NCBI GenBank assembly: GCA_963827585.1
Contig: CAWHCK010000060.1
Coordinates: 305,428-369,427, forward strand
DNA: 64,000 nt
Direction: 5' to 3'
Source: VAZQ01 sp963827585
GTDB taxonomy: Bacteria > Pseudomonadota > Alphaproteobacteria > Rhizobiales > Xanthobacteraceae
The notes beneath the pieces are model-generated. The model made no database searches, was not told where the DNA came from, and saw only the letters and a program-made list of their open reading frames with translations. Position numbers and translations under genes: made by a program. Positions within the stretch are counted from its first letter, which is position 1, and the number at the start of each line of letters is the position of its first letter. Shown in pieces: positions 1 through 8,367 of this stretch.

Positions 1-612
1 CGCCGCAAGGCCCAATCCCAGCAGCAGGAAGATCGACCAGTACTTGCCGTACATGGCGGCCGCGGCACCGAGCCCGGCGAGCGCCGCGTCAAGGCTGCGC
101 CGCGTCTCGAACGAGCGCAGAAACCACAGCGTCGTCGCCGCCCATACCGGCATCAGGATCGAATTCGAGTTGAACTTCAGCGCGTGGAAATTGAAGAAGG
201 GCACCAGGGTGAGCAGCGCCAGTCCCAGGACGCGCTTTTCGCCGTCGAGAAAGCGGGCGGACAGCCGCCAGGCGATCCACAGCGCGAGGCCGACAGTCGC
301 CATTGCGAGCAGGTAGTAGGCCCAGTCGGTGGTGGGGAAGATGGAGAACCAGGCGCGCACCACCGCCATCGCGAGCGGAGGATGCTTGGCGTAGCCCAGC
401 GCCAGCTCGCGCGCGAACACGAACTGCTCGGACATGTCGATGTGGATGTCCTGGCTGCCCTTGGCGATGGCGGCATAAAGGGTCCAGAGCGCCACATAGC
501 CCAGGAGCACCACGATCGCCGTGCGCTCGCGGCGCGCCGGATCGCAGAGCGCGTCGACCAGCCGCTCGATAAGGTCGCGGCCGCGGCGGCCGGCATCCGT
601 CATGGCCGACAT
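1..612 (-). CDS. ArnT/PMT-type membrane glycosyltransferase (GT39-like), 3' part off the window edge
   Basis: The reverse strand is open from an ATG at 612 (a second in-frame ATG is at 603) to the window edge, giving about 204 residues. After a charged cytoplasmic N-terminus comes a hydrophobic segment (AIVVLLGYVALWTLYAAIA). It is followed by a loop reading GYAKHPPLAMAVVRAWF and by several more membrane helices. A loop of the form 'H/Y-x-HPP' after TM1 is typical of the ArnT/PMT_2 lipid-linked-sugar glycosyltransferases, which act at the outer face of the inner membrane. The C-terminal part is missing, so the sugar donor and acceptor cannot be guessed. It is divergent from the glutamine amidotransferase, with about 150 bp between them. 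Confidence 0.8.
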   Translation of the reverse strand, partial: MSAMTDAGRRGRDLIERLVDALCDPARRERTAIVVLLGYVALWTLYAAIAKGSQDIHIDMSEQFVFARELALGYAKHPPLAMAVVRAWFSIFPTTDWAYYLLAMATVGLALWIAWRLSARFLDGEKRVLGLALLTLVPFFNFHALKFNSNSILMPVWAATTLWFLRSFETRRSLDAALAGLGAAAAMYGKYWSIFLLLGLGLAA

Positions 613-760
613 GCAAGCTTTCCTGCCCGTTTTGCCCCCAATTCGGCGGCGAGGCTATGGCACGACCCGCCAAACAGGTCCATATCTAGGGGCAGAATCG
701 GCTCGCCATCGCTTTGCCGCATCGGCAGCCCATGCTGGAGGACTTGCTTCGGAGCTGCCC

Positions 761-1552
761 ATGTGCCGCTGGATAGCCTATCGCGGCGAAACGATCCCGT
801 TGGAACAGTATGTGACCGCCCCTGCCCACTCGCTGGTGGTGCAGAGCCAGCGGGCGCTGGAGTCGACCGCGGCCACCAACGGCGACGGCTTCGGCATGGG
901 CTGGTACGGCGAGCATGCCGAGCCCGGGCTTTATCGCGAGGTCCGGCCGGCCTGGTCCGACGAGAATCTGCGCTACCTCTGCCGCCACATCCGCTCGCAT
1001 CTCTATTTCGCCCATGTGCGCGCCTCCACCGGCACGCCGATCACGCGCCCGAACTGCCACCCGTTTGCCTGCGGCCGCTGGCTGTTCATGCACAACGGCC
1101 TGATCGGCAACTGGTCGCGCCTGCGCCGCAAGGTCGAGACGCTGATCCCCGACGCGTTCTACGGCTCGCGCGTCGGCACGACCAATTCGGAGGCGGTCTT
1201 TCTCGCCATCCTCGGGGCCGGTGGCGACAAGGATCCGGTGGGTGCGACCAAGCGGGTGCTGGCGGCGCTGACCGACATGGTCAGCACCAAGGACTACAAG
1301 GAGCCGCTGCGCTTCACGTCGGCGCTCGCCAACGGCCGCGACCTCTACGCCTTCCGCTACTCCGCCAACGACAACGCCAACACGCTCTATTACCGGGAGT
1401 CCGGCGGCAACGTGGTGGTGGTGTCCGAGCCGCTCGACGAGGACCGCGCGCACTGGAAGCCGGTGCCGCCGGGTCACGCGATCGTGGCGCGGGACGGCGA
1501 GAAGGTCGCGCTCGAGCCGTTGCTCGTGGAGCAGCGGGTGGCGGCGGAGTGA
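761..1552 (+). CDS. Class II glutamine amidotransferase (YafJ/EgtC-like)
   Basis: This 263-residue protein begins MCRWIAYRGE, which puts the nucleophile Cys at position 2, as required for an Ntn-type glutaminase once Met is removed. The reading frame is open further upstream, but only the ATG at 761 gives this N-terminus. Further glutaminase motifs are NGDGFGMGWYG, YFAHVRASTGTP and FMHNGLIGNW. The protein has only the glutaminase domain and no synthase domain, like the YafJ family, so it probably supplies ammonia to a partner or hydrolyses a gamma-glutamyl amide. The substrate is unknown. lepA follows after about 90 bp in the same direction. Confidence 0.88.
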   Translation: MCRWIAYRGETIPLEQYVTAPAHSLVVQSQRALESTAATNGDGFGMGWYGEHAEPGLYREVRPAWSDENLRYLCRHIRSHLYFAHVRASTGTPITRPNCHPFACGRWLFMHNGLIGNWSRLRRKVETLIPDAFYGSRVGTTNSEAVFLAILGAGGDKDPVGATKRVLAALTDMVSTKDYKEPLRFTSALANGRDLYAFRYSANDNANTLYYRESGGNVVVVSEPLDEDRAHWKPVPPGHAIVARDGEKVALEPLLVEQRVAAE

Positions 1553-1639
1553 AGCACAGGCTCCGCGCTTGCGGGGAACCGCAACGCGCCCGACCGACCG
1601 TGCTTGCCGCTTGCGAACACGAATGCTAATGCGCGCACC

Positions 1640-3442
1640 ATGAATGCGGCCATCGACAATATTCGCAACTTTGCGATCATCGCCCACATCGACCACGGCA
1701 AGTCGACGCTGGCCGACCGGCTGATCCAGAGCACCGGCGGGCTGGCCGAGCGCGAGATGGTGGAGCAGGTGCTCAATTCCATGGACATCGAGCGCGAACG
1801 CGGCATCACCATCAAGGCGCAGACGGTGCGGCTCAATTACCGCGCCCGCGACGGCAAGGACTACGTGCTCAACCTGATCGACACGCCGGGGCACGTCGAT
1901 TTCGCCTACGAGGTCAACCGCTCGCTCGCCGCCTGCGAGGGCTCGCTGCTGGTGGTCGACGCCTCCCAGGGGGTGGAGGCGCAGACGCTCGCCAATGTCT
2001 ATCAGGCCATCGACAACAACCATGAGGTCGTGCCGGTCCTCAACAAGGTCGACCTGCCGGCGGCCGAGCCGGACAAGGTGAAGCAGCAGATCGAGGACGT
2101 GATCGGGCTCGACGCCTCGAATGCGATCCTGATCTCGGCCAAGACCGGCCTCAACGTGCCGGAGGTGCTCGAAAGCATCGTCACGCGCCTGCCGCCGCCC
2201 CAGGGCGACCGCGACGCTACCCTCAAGGCGCTGCTCGTCGACAGCTGGTACGACTCCTACCTCGGCGTCATCGTGCTCGTGCGCATCGTCGACGGGGTGC
2301 TCAAGAAGGGCGACCGCATTCGCATGATGGGTACCGGCGCAGCCTACGAGGTGGACCGCGTCGGCGTGTTCACGCCGAAACTTCTCAATGTGGAGGAGCT
2401 CGGGCCTGGGGAGATCGGCTTTCTCACCGCCTCGATCAAGGAGGTGGCCGATACCCGGGTCGGCGACACCATCACCGACGACCGCAAGCCGGTGAGCGAG
2501 GCCCTGCCCGGCTTCCGCCCGGCGATTCCGGTCGTGTTCTGCGGACTGTTTCCCGTGGACGCCGCGCAGTTCGAGGATTTGCGCGCGGCCATGGGCAAGC
2601 TTCGCCTCAACGACGCGAGCTTCAGCTACGAGATGGAGACATCGGCCGCGCTCGGCTTCGGCTTCCGCTGCGGCTTCCTCGGCCTCCTCCACCTCGAAAT
2701 CATCCAGGAGCGGCTCGAGCGCGAGTTCAATCTCGACCTGATCGCGACCGCGCCGTCCGTCATCTACAGGATCAAGCTGCGGAATGGGCAGGAGATCGAG
2801 ATCCACAATCCGGTCGACATGCCGGACGTGATGAGGATCGAGGAGATCCACGAGCCCTGGATCCGCGCGACCATCCTCACCCCCGACGACTATCTCGGCA
2901 GCGTGCTCAAACTCTGCCAGGATCGCCGGGGCATCCAGATCGAGCTCACCTATGTCGGCAACCGCGCGATGGTGAAGTACGACCTGCCGCTCAACGAGGT
3001 GGTATTCGATTTCTACGACCGGCTGAAATCGGTGTCGAAAGGCTACGCCTCGTTCGACTACCACCTCACGGACTTCCGCCCGGCCGATCTCGTCAAGATG
3101 CAGATCCTCGTGAACGCGGACCCGGTCGATGCGCTCGCCATGCTGGTGCACAAGACGCGCGCCGAGCAACGCGGCCGCGCGATGGTCGAAAAGCTCAAGG
3201 AGCTCATTCCCCCGCACATGTTCCAGGTGCCGATCCAGGCCGCCATCGGCGGCAAGATCATCGCGCGCGAGACCGTGCGCGCCTTCCGCAAGGACGTGAC
3301 CGCCAAATGCTACGGCGGCGATGTCACCCGCAAGCGCAAGCTCCTGGAGAAGCAGAAGGAAGGCAAGAAGCGCATGCGTCAGTTCGGCAAGGTGGAAATT
3401 CCGCAGGAGGCCTTCATCGCGGCGCTGAAGGTGGACGTGTAG
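1640..3442 (+). CDS. lepA: Elongation factor 4 (LepA), ribosomal back-translocase GTPase
   Basis: The 600-residue protein has the full LepA architecture and length. The GTPase motifs are AHIDHGKSTL (P-loop), DTPGHVDF (G3) and NKVDLP (G4). They are followed by EF-G-like domains and the LepA-specific C-terminus ending near TRKRKLLEKQKEGKKRMR. The ATG at 1640 (MNAAIDNIRNF) fits family starts; a 12-codon upstream extension is open but unconvincing. The protein binds the ribosome and affects translation under ionic or cold stress. Its stop lies 12 bp from the stop of the opposing DUF2442 gene, so the two are convergent. Confidence 0.97.
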   Translation: MNAAIDNIRNFAIIAHIDHGKSTLADRLIQSTGGLAEREMVEQVLNSMDIERERGITIKAQTVRLNYRARDGKDYVLNLIDTPGHVDFAYEVNRSLAACEGSLLVVDASQGVEAQTLANVYQAIDNNHEVVPVLNKVDLPAAEPDKVKQQIEDVIGLDASNAILISAKTGLNVPEVLESIVTRLPPPQGDRDATLKALLVDSWYDSYLGVIVLVRIVDGVLKKGDRIRMMGTGAAYEVDRVGVFTPKLLNVEELGPGEIGFLTASIKEVADTRVGDTITDDRKPVSEALPGFRPAIPVVFCGLFPVDAAQFEDLRAAMGKLRLNDASFSYEMETSAALGFGFRCGFLGLLHLEIIQERLEREFNLDLIATAPSVIYRIKLRNGQEIEIHNPVDMPDVMRIEEIHEPWIRATILTPDDYLGSVLKLCQDRRGIQIELTYVGNRAMVKYDLPLNEVVFDFYDRLKSVSKGYASFDYHLTDFRPADLVKMQILVNADPVDALAMLVHKTRAEQRGRAMVEKLKELIPPHMFQVPIQAAIGGKIIARETVRAFRKDVTAKCYGGDVTRKRKLLEKQKEGKKRMRQFGKVEIPQEAFIAALKVDV

Positions 3443-3454
3443 ACAAGCAGCGAA

Positions 3455-3769
3455 CTATTCCACCGCGTCGCCGACCGGTCGCAACTGTCCTGCCTGTTGC
3501 ATCTCGTCGTGCAGCGCGATTGGATCCCAATCGTAACCATTCGGCCAAGTCAATGCGCCGCTCTCGACAAACACGCGTCGAAAATAAGCCGGGTCCTTCA
3601 GCGGTTCAAGCAGCGGTCCCGCCTCACCGGTGATGAAAGAAAAGTCGCGTTCGCCGACCGTATCGTCGGAGAACTCTACCTTGAGTCGATAGTCTCCAAT
3701 AGGCTCGGCTCTTCGCACCTTAATCATCGTCATCGTCGTCAGGTCCCGCGATTCTCTCAAGAGGTTCAT
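3455..3769 (-). CDS. DUF2442 domain protein
   Basis: A small protein of about 104 residues resembling the DUF2442 family, with motifs IKVRRAEPIGDYRLKVEF and YFRRVFVESGALTWPNGYDWDP. DUF2442 proteins are often found beside toxin-like DUF4160 genes, but no such partner is present here. The start at 3769 is preferred because GAGGGG lies about 7 nt upstream and the codon follows the GH15 stop by only 4 nt, implying translational coupling. Starts at 3733 and 3727 are possible. The function is unknown. Confidence 0.8.
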   Translation of the reverse strand: MNLLRESRDLTTMTMIKVRRAEPIGDYRLKVEFSDDTVGERDFSFITGEAGPLLEPLKDPAYFRRVFVESGALTWPNGYDWDPIALHDEMQQAGQLRPVGDAVE

Positions 3770-3773
3770 GCCA

Positions 3774-5612
3774 TTACCCCTCGGATCCGTGTTTGGCTCC
3801 CTGCCCGCGTCGTTGCGCGGGGCCGACGTCATGGAGGTTCAGCGCCGTATTGATAAGGGCAAGATGCGAGAAGGCTTGCGGAAAGTTGCCCACGAGCCGC
3901 TTCGCGCGCGGATCGTATTCCTCCGCCAGGAGGCCGACATCGTTGCGTAATGACAGGAGACGCTCGAACATGGCTTCAGCCTCCGCATCTCGGTTTTGCA
4001 GAGCATAGTTATCCGCGAGCCAAAAGCTGCAGGGCAGGAAGGCGCCGTCCCCTGGTGGCAGGCCATCCACGGCGGATTCCGTGGAGTAACGCAACACGAG
4101 GCCGTCGGCAATGAGCTCGCGTTCGATGGCCGCCACGGTACCAAGCACGTGCGGGTGGCCCGGCGGCAGGAAGCCAACCGTCGGGATCATCAGTAGGCTT
4201 GCGTCGAGCTCCGGCGCGCCGAAGCTCTGCGTGAAGGTGTTGCGGCTCGCGTCAAAGCCATGTCGGCAAATCTCGGCATGCATCCGATCGCGCACCGCGT
4301 GCCAGCGCTCGAGCGGGACGTCGTCGCACGGGAGTCGCTCGGCGTCGCGCAAGGTGCGGTCAAACGCGACCCACGCCATTATCTTGGAGAATGTGAAATG
4401 TCGTCGCCCACCGCGCACCTCCCAGATGCCCTCGTCCGCTTCTTCCCAAGTCTGTTCGAGGTGTTCGATCAGGTTGAGCTGTAGCGCCCAGCCGGTCTGT
4501 ATCGCGGGAAACTGCCTGCGCCCTTGATAGAGGGCATCGATAAGCTCGCCGTAGACGTCGAGCTGGAGCTGCCCGGCGGCGGCATTGCCGATACGCACCG
4601 GCGTCGAACCGTGATAGCCGGGGAGCCATGGCACTTCCAATTCGGGAAGCTGCCGCTCGCCGGCCACCCCGTACATGATCTGGATCTGCGAGGGGCTGCC
4701 AGCTACGCTGCGCAGAAGCCAGTCGCGCCAGGCACGCGCCTCCTCGTAAAGGCCGGTGGACATCAGCGCCATCAGCGTCAGGGTGGCGTCGCGCAGCCAG
4801 CAGAAACGATAATCCCAGTTCCGCGACCCGCCGAGCTGCTCGGGCAGCGATGTCGTGGCGGCGGCGACGATGCCGCCGGTGGCCGAATAGGTCAGCGCCT
4901 TGAGCGTCAGGAGCGAGCGCAGGACCGGTTCCCGCCAGCGCCCGTTGTAACGGCATTGGGCCGCCCAGGCGCGCCAGAAGGCCTCCGTTTTCTCGAGCGC
5001 CACCCGCCACGGGATCCTCGCCGGCGGCGGCAGGTGCGACAGTCCGTACGTCATCACAAAGGGCACGCGTTGGCCCTTGGCGACGCTGAACTCGGCGACC
5101 GTGGCGAGATCCTGTCCGGAAAGCTTAACGGGACTACGGAGCACCACGCGGGTGGGGCCGGCGACGGCGGATAGACCGCTACCATCGTCGAGTTGCGTCA
5201 CCCAGGGAACGGTGCGACCGTAGTCGAAGCGCAGCATCAGGTGCAGCCGCATCGCGACCTTCCCACGCCGACCCTCAACGATCCGGATGACGGACGAGCT
5301 CGTCCGCTGCATCGGCATGAAATCGATGATCGCCACGCACCCTTCGGCCGTCTCGAAGACGGTCTCAAGCACCATAGTGCCATCTCGATACTTACGGCTG
5401 ACACGCGGCGCGGGATCGGCAGGCGCAATGAGCCAGCGCCCATGGTGCGTCCTGCCGAGCAGGGCCGCGAAGCAGGCGCTGCTGTCGAAGCGCGGCCAGC
5501 AAAGCCAGTCTATGGAACCGTTGCGCCCGACGAGTGCGGCCGTCGTGCAGTCGCCGATGAGGGCGTAGTCCTCGATCGCGAGCGGAAGGTCGGAATTCTC
5601 GGACATGCCCAT
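3774..5612 (-). CDS. Glycoside hydrolase family 15 protein (glucoamylase/trehalase type)
   Basis: The 612-residue protein has the two-part GH15 layout: an N-terminal beta-sandwich beginning LAIEDYALIGDCTTAALVGR and an (alpha/alpha)6 barrel with NWDYRFCWLRDATLTLMAL. Near the C-terminus is the conserved stretch DGAFLPCSFWLADNYAL. No signal peptide is seen, so it is probably cytoplasmic. Bacterial GH15 proteins of this size act on trehalose or alpha-glucans and release glucose; the sequence alone does not separate the two. An AAGGG sits 6 nt before the ATG at 5612. It is divergent from the debranching-type enzyme and about 2.7 kb from the zwf operon, which contains a glucokinase-like gene that could phosphorylate the glucose. 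Confidence 0.9.
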   Translation of the reverse strand: MGMSENSDLPLAIEDYALIGDCTTAALVGRNGSIDWLCWPRFDSSACFAALLGRTHHGRWLIAPADPAPRVSRKYRDGTMVLETVFETAEGCVAIIDFMPMQRTSSSVIRIVEGRRGKVAMRLHLMLRFDYGRTVPWVTQLDDGSGLSAVAGPTRVVLRSPVKLSGQDLATVAEFSVAKGQRVPFVMTYGLSHLPPPARIPWRVALEKTEAFWRAWAAQCRYNGRWREPVLRSLLTLKALTYSATGGIVAAATTSLPEQLGGSRNWDYRFCWLRDATLTLMALMSTGLYEEARAWRDWLLRSVAGSPSQIQIMYGVAGERQLPELEVPWLPGYHGSTPVRIGNAAAGQLQLDVYGELIDALYQGRRQFPAIQTGWALQLNLIEHLEQTWEEADEGIWEVRGGRRHFTFSKIMAWVAFDRTLRDAERLPCDDVPLERWHAVRDRMHAEICRHGFDASRNTFTQSFGAPELDASLLMIPTVGFLPPGHPHVLGTVAAIERELIADGLVLRYSTESAVDGLPPGDGAFLPCSFWLADNYALQNRDAEAEAMFERLLSLRNDVGLLAEEYDPRAKRLVGNFPQAFSHLALINTALNLHDVGPAQRRGQGAKHGSEG

Positions 5613-6008
5613 AGCAGACCCTTGGTCGTGATGCGCCTTGCTCAGGCCGAGCAGCTCACCGCATGGGCCACGACCTCGTCTGTTGGCCGTCTCACATCAA
5701 CGTGATCGGCCGCTCGTCGCATCGGGCTCGTCGGGGATGTGAATTTGCTGTCGAGAAGGTTCGCCGACATGAAAAAAGACACTGTGTCCATGCAGTCAAT
5801 AAAGCACATCCCTGCGAGCAGGGCGATAATGCCGGCCTTGCGGACCCGATGCCAGTCAACAGTCCGGGGAACAACCTCTTGGGGCCGCGGCGAACGCTCC
5901 GCATTCTCAACCGCGGCTGCACCGGTCTATGATCTGTGCCACGCATATTCGCTGCGCGCTACCCTCGACGGCTCCGCCGCGCCAAGCGGCGACCATAAGG
6001 AGCACATC
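5613..6008 (+). other. Divergent intergenic region between the GH15 and debranching-enzyme genes
   Basis: About 396 bp separate the two divergently transcribed glucan genes. The debranching-enzyme frame is open back to 5739, but the upstream codons look non-coding and a good AAGGAG Shine-Dalgarno sits before the GTG at 6009. The region therefore probably holds the two promoters. I could not pick a convincing -35/-10 pair or operator by eye. Confidence 0.5.
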
Positions 6009-8186
6009 GTGTCGTTCAAGGTTCACGTCGGCCCGCCACAGATTGCCATCCACCAGGGACAGACGGTGCTGGTCAGCGAGCCAGACGGGCAGATCAATTG
6101 GCCGAGCGAGAAGGGTCTGTACTTTCGCGACACGCGGATCATCAGCAACTGGGCGATTTACGCCAACGGCGAATCTTGGGAACTGCTCAACGGCGGTCCT
6201 GTGAGCTACTACGCGGCACGCATCTTCCTTACCAACCGAACCATCCTCACCGAAGACGGCACGATTCTCCCGCGCACCCTCGGCCTTACCATCAGTCGAT
6301 CGATCGGCGGCGGCCTGCATGAGGATCTCGACATCACCAACAACAGCATGAAGCCGGTGCGTTTTCAGCTCGAGATCGCTTTCCGGTGTGACTTTGCCGA
6401 CATCTTCGAGGTGAAGTCGGGCCGTATCGTACGCCGTGGCCAAATCACGACTGAATGGTCGGAGCGACAGCAACGGGTCCGCACTTCGTATTCGAACCGA
6501 GATTTTCATCGTGCAGTGACAACGTTTGTTTTGCGCGCCCCCAGCAAGGCCGTTTCCGCCAATGGGCGGCTCAGCTTCGAGGTCGCGCTTCAGCCGGGCG
6601 AGGCTTGGCACGCCTGCTTGCTCTATATGCTCGAGGATGGCGAGCAACGCTTCGAGGCGCCGCACGATTGTGTCGGAAACACTCACAAGTCCCGCCATCC
6701 CGAGACGATGGTGGAATGGTTGAAGACAGTGGTCAAGATTGAGACCAGCAACGAAGAATTCTACCGTCTCTTTCACCAAGCGCTGGAGGACATGGCCGCA
6801 CTGCGTTTGCCGATCAAGGGCACGACTCACATGGTCTTTCTTCCCGCTGCCGGACTGCCGTGGTTCGTTGCTCCGTTCGGCCGCGATAGCCTGATCGTTT
6901 CGCTGCAGAATATCTTGATCTATCCGGAATTCGCCCGTGGCGCGCTTGAGATTCTGGGCTCGCTGCAAGCCAAGGAGGACGATCCTTATCGCGATGCCGA
7001 GCCGGGCAAGATCCTCCACGAATTGCGCTGCGGCGAGCTTGCGCATTTCAAGCTGATCCCGCACACACCTTACTACGGCACTGCGGATGCGACTGCGCTC
7101 TACTTGATGACCCTGCACGCAGCATGGCGCGCGACCGGCGACGTGGGTCTGCTGGAACAGCATCTGCAGACGGCAGAAGGCTGCCTGGCCTGGATCGACA
7201 ACTACGGCGACCGCGACGGCGACGGCTTTCAGGAGTATCAGACGCGCTCTTCGGTCGGCTACGAGAACATGGCCTGGAAGGATTCCGGCGATGCGGTCAT
7301 GTATCCCGATGGCTCGCTGGTCAAGGGACCGAAGGCCCTCTGCGAGCTTCAGGGCTATGTCTACAATGCTTGGGTCCGCATGGCGGAGGTTTTCGATGCG
7401 CTCGGCAAGCCCGAGCGCGCGCATGACCTGCGTGCCAAGGCTGCTGCCCTGTTCGAGCGGTTCAACGACGCCTTCTGGGACGAGGAACTAGGGTTCTATG
7501 CCTATGCGCTCGATGGCGACAAGAACAAGGTCCTGACCGTCGCCTCCAATGCCGGGCATTGCCTATGGTCCGGCATCGTGCCCCCGGAGCGCGCAAAGAG
7601 GGTGGTGGACCGCCTGATGGCGCCGGACATGTGGACAGGATGGGGAATCCGCACGCTCTCCGCCAATCACCCGGCATTCAATCCGTACAACTATCAGACC
7701 GGCTCGGTCTGGCCGCACGACAACGCTATCATCGCCATGGGCTTCAAACTCTATGGCTTTGGTGCGGAGGCGGCGCGGGTCGCGCACGACGTCAGCGTGG
7801 CGGCGAGCCACTTCCTGCTTAATCAGCTGCCGGAACTTTACACCGCGTCAGAACGTGACGAGACGAATTTCCCGGTGCAGTATATCGGCGCGAACGTGCC
7901 CCAAGCGTGGGCAGCCGGCTCCGTCTTCATGCTGGTACAGGCCTTATTGGGATTCCTGCCGGATGCGCCACGCAACAAGCTGTATGTCGACCCGTCCCTT
8001 CCGGCATGGCTGCCTGACCTGACGGTGCGCGATCTTCGCATCGGCAAGCACAAGCTTGACATCCGCTTCTGGCGCGAGGGCGAGCAGACGGCGTTTGAAG
8101 TCATCAAGGGAGACCCCAAGCTGGTTGAGCGCTGCGACATCTCGTCCAAAGCGGGGCAACTGCGGACTGCGTCCGATTTGATTTAG
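6009..8186 (+). CDS. Amylo-alpha-1,6-glucosidase / glycogen debranching family protein
   Basis: The protein has about 725 residues. An N-terminal beta-rich domain (VSEPDGQINWPSEKGLYFRD) matches the debranching-enzyme N-terminal family. A C-terminal (alpha/alpha)6 catalytic domain carries APFGRDSLIVSLQ, NMAWKDSGDAVMYPDG and PYNYQTGSVWPHDNAI. The start is taken as GTG 6009 because AAGGAG lies 6 nt upstream; the open frame to 5739 is read as leader. Family members trim alpha-1,6 branches of glycogen-like polymers. Together with the divergent GH15 enzyme it may mobilise intracellular glucan for the pentose phosphate genes that follow. The exact substrate is not shown by the sequence. Confidence 0.88.
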   Translation: MSFKVHVGPPQIAIHQGQTVLVSEPDGQINWPSEKGLYFRDTRIISNWAIYANGESWELLNGGPVSYYAARIFLTNRTILTEDGTILPRTLGLTISRSIGGGLHEDLDITNNSMKPVRFQLEIAFRCDFADIFEVKSGRIVRRGQITTEWSERQQRVRTSYSNRDFHRAVTTFVLRAPSKAVSANGRLSFEVALQPGEAWHACLLYMLEDGEQRFEAPHDCVGNTHKSRHPETMVEWLKTVVKIETSNEEFYRLFHQALEDMAALRLPIKGTTHMVFLPAAGLPWFVAPFGRDSLIVSLQNILIYPEFARGALEILGSLQAKEDDPYRDAEPGKILHELRCGELAHFKLIPHTPYYGTADATALYLMTLHAAWRATGDVGLLEQHLQTAEGCLAWIDNYGDRDGDGFQEYQTRSSVGYENMAWKDSGDAVMYPDGSLVKGPKALCELQGYVYNAWVRMAEVFDALGKPERAHDLRAKAAALFERFNDAFWDEELGFYAYALDGDKNKVLTVASNAGHCLWSGIVPPERAKRVVDRLMAPDMWTGWGIRTLSANHPAFNPYNYQTGSVWPHDNAIIAMGFKLYGFGAEAARVAHDVSVAASHFLLNQLPELYTASERDETNFPVQYIGANVPQAWAAGSVFMLVQALLGFLPDAPRNKLYVDPSLPAWLPDLTVRDLRIGKHKLDIRFWREGEQTAFEVIKGDPKLVERCDISSKAGQLRTASDLI

Positions 8187-8298
8187 CCACAGCGCCATCT
8201 CGCACTTTATCGTGATTCCCAGCCGCCTGGCCGTGTCGAGTATTGAACGAAGTCGCGGGCGGGGACATTAGTTGGAACGGGCGGTCAGGAGAGCCACC

Positions 8299-8367
8299 AT
8301 GGACAAAAAAGGCAAACGAGCCGCCACCTCTTCGCAACTCGATAAACGTCACCAATCCGTGAGATGA
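8299..8367 (+). CDS. Putative 22-codon leader ORF overlapping zwf
   Basis: An ATG at 8299 is preceded by AGGAGAG at a spacing of about 6 nt, a stronger ribosome site than any seen in front of zwf. The frame runs 22 codons (MDKKGKRAATSSQLDKRHQS, then VR) and stops at TGA 8365-8367, overlapping the zwf ATG at 8364 in an ATGA arrangement. The peptide is basic and resembles no family I know. The layout suggests translational coupling that feeds ribosomes into zwf. This is inferred from geometry only and would need conservation or ribosome-profiling support. Confidence 0.5.
   Translation: MDKKGKRAATSSQLDKRHQSVR

Noticed and set aside
686..3217. 843-codon reverse frame over lepA and the amidotransferase gene
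   Set aside because: Shadow of lepA codon bias; no recognisable domain and no ribosome site.
5739..6008. 90-residue N-terminal extension of the debranching-type enzyme
   Set aside because: No homology-like sequence, and a strong AAGGAG sits directly before the GTG at 6009.
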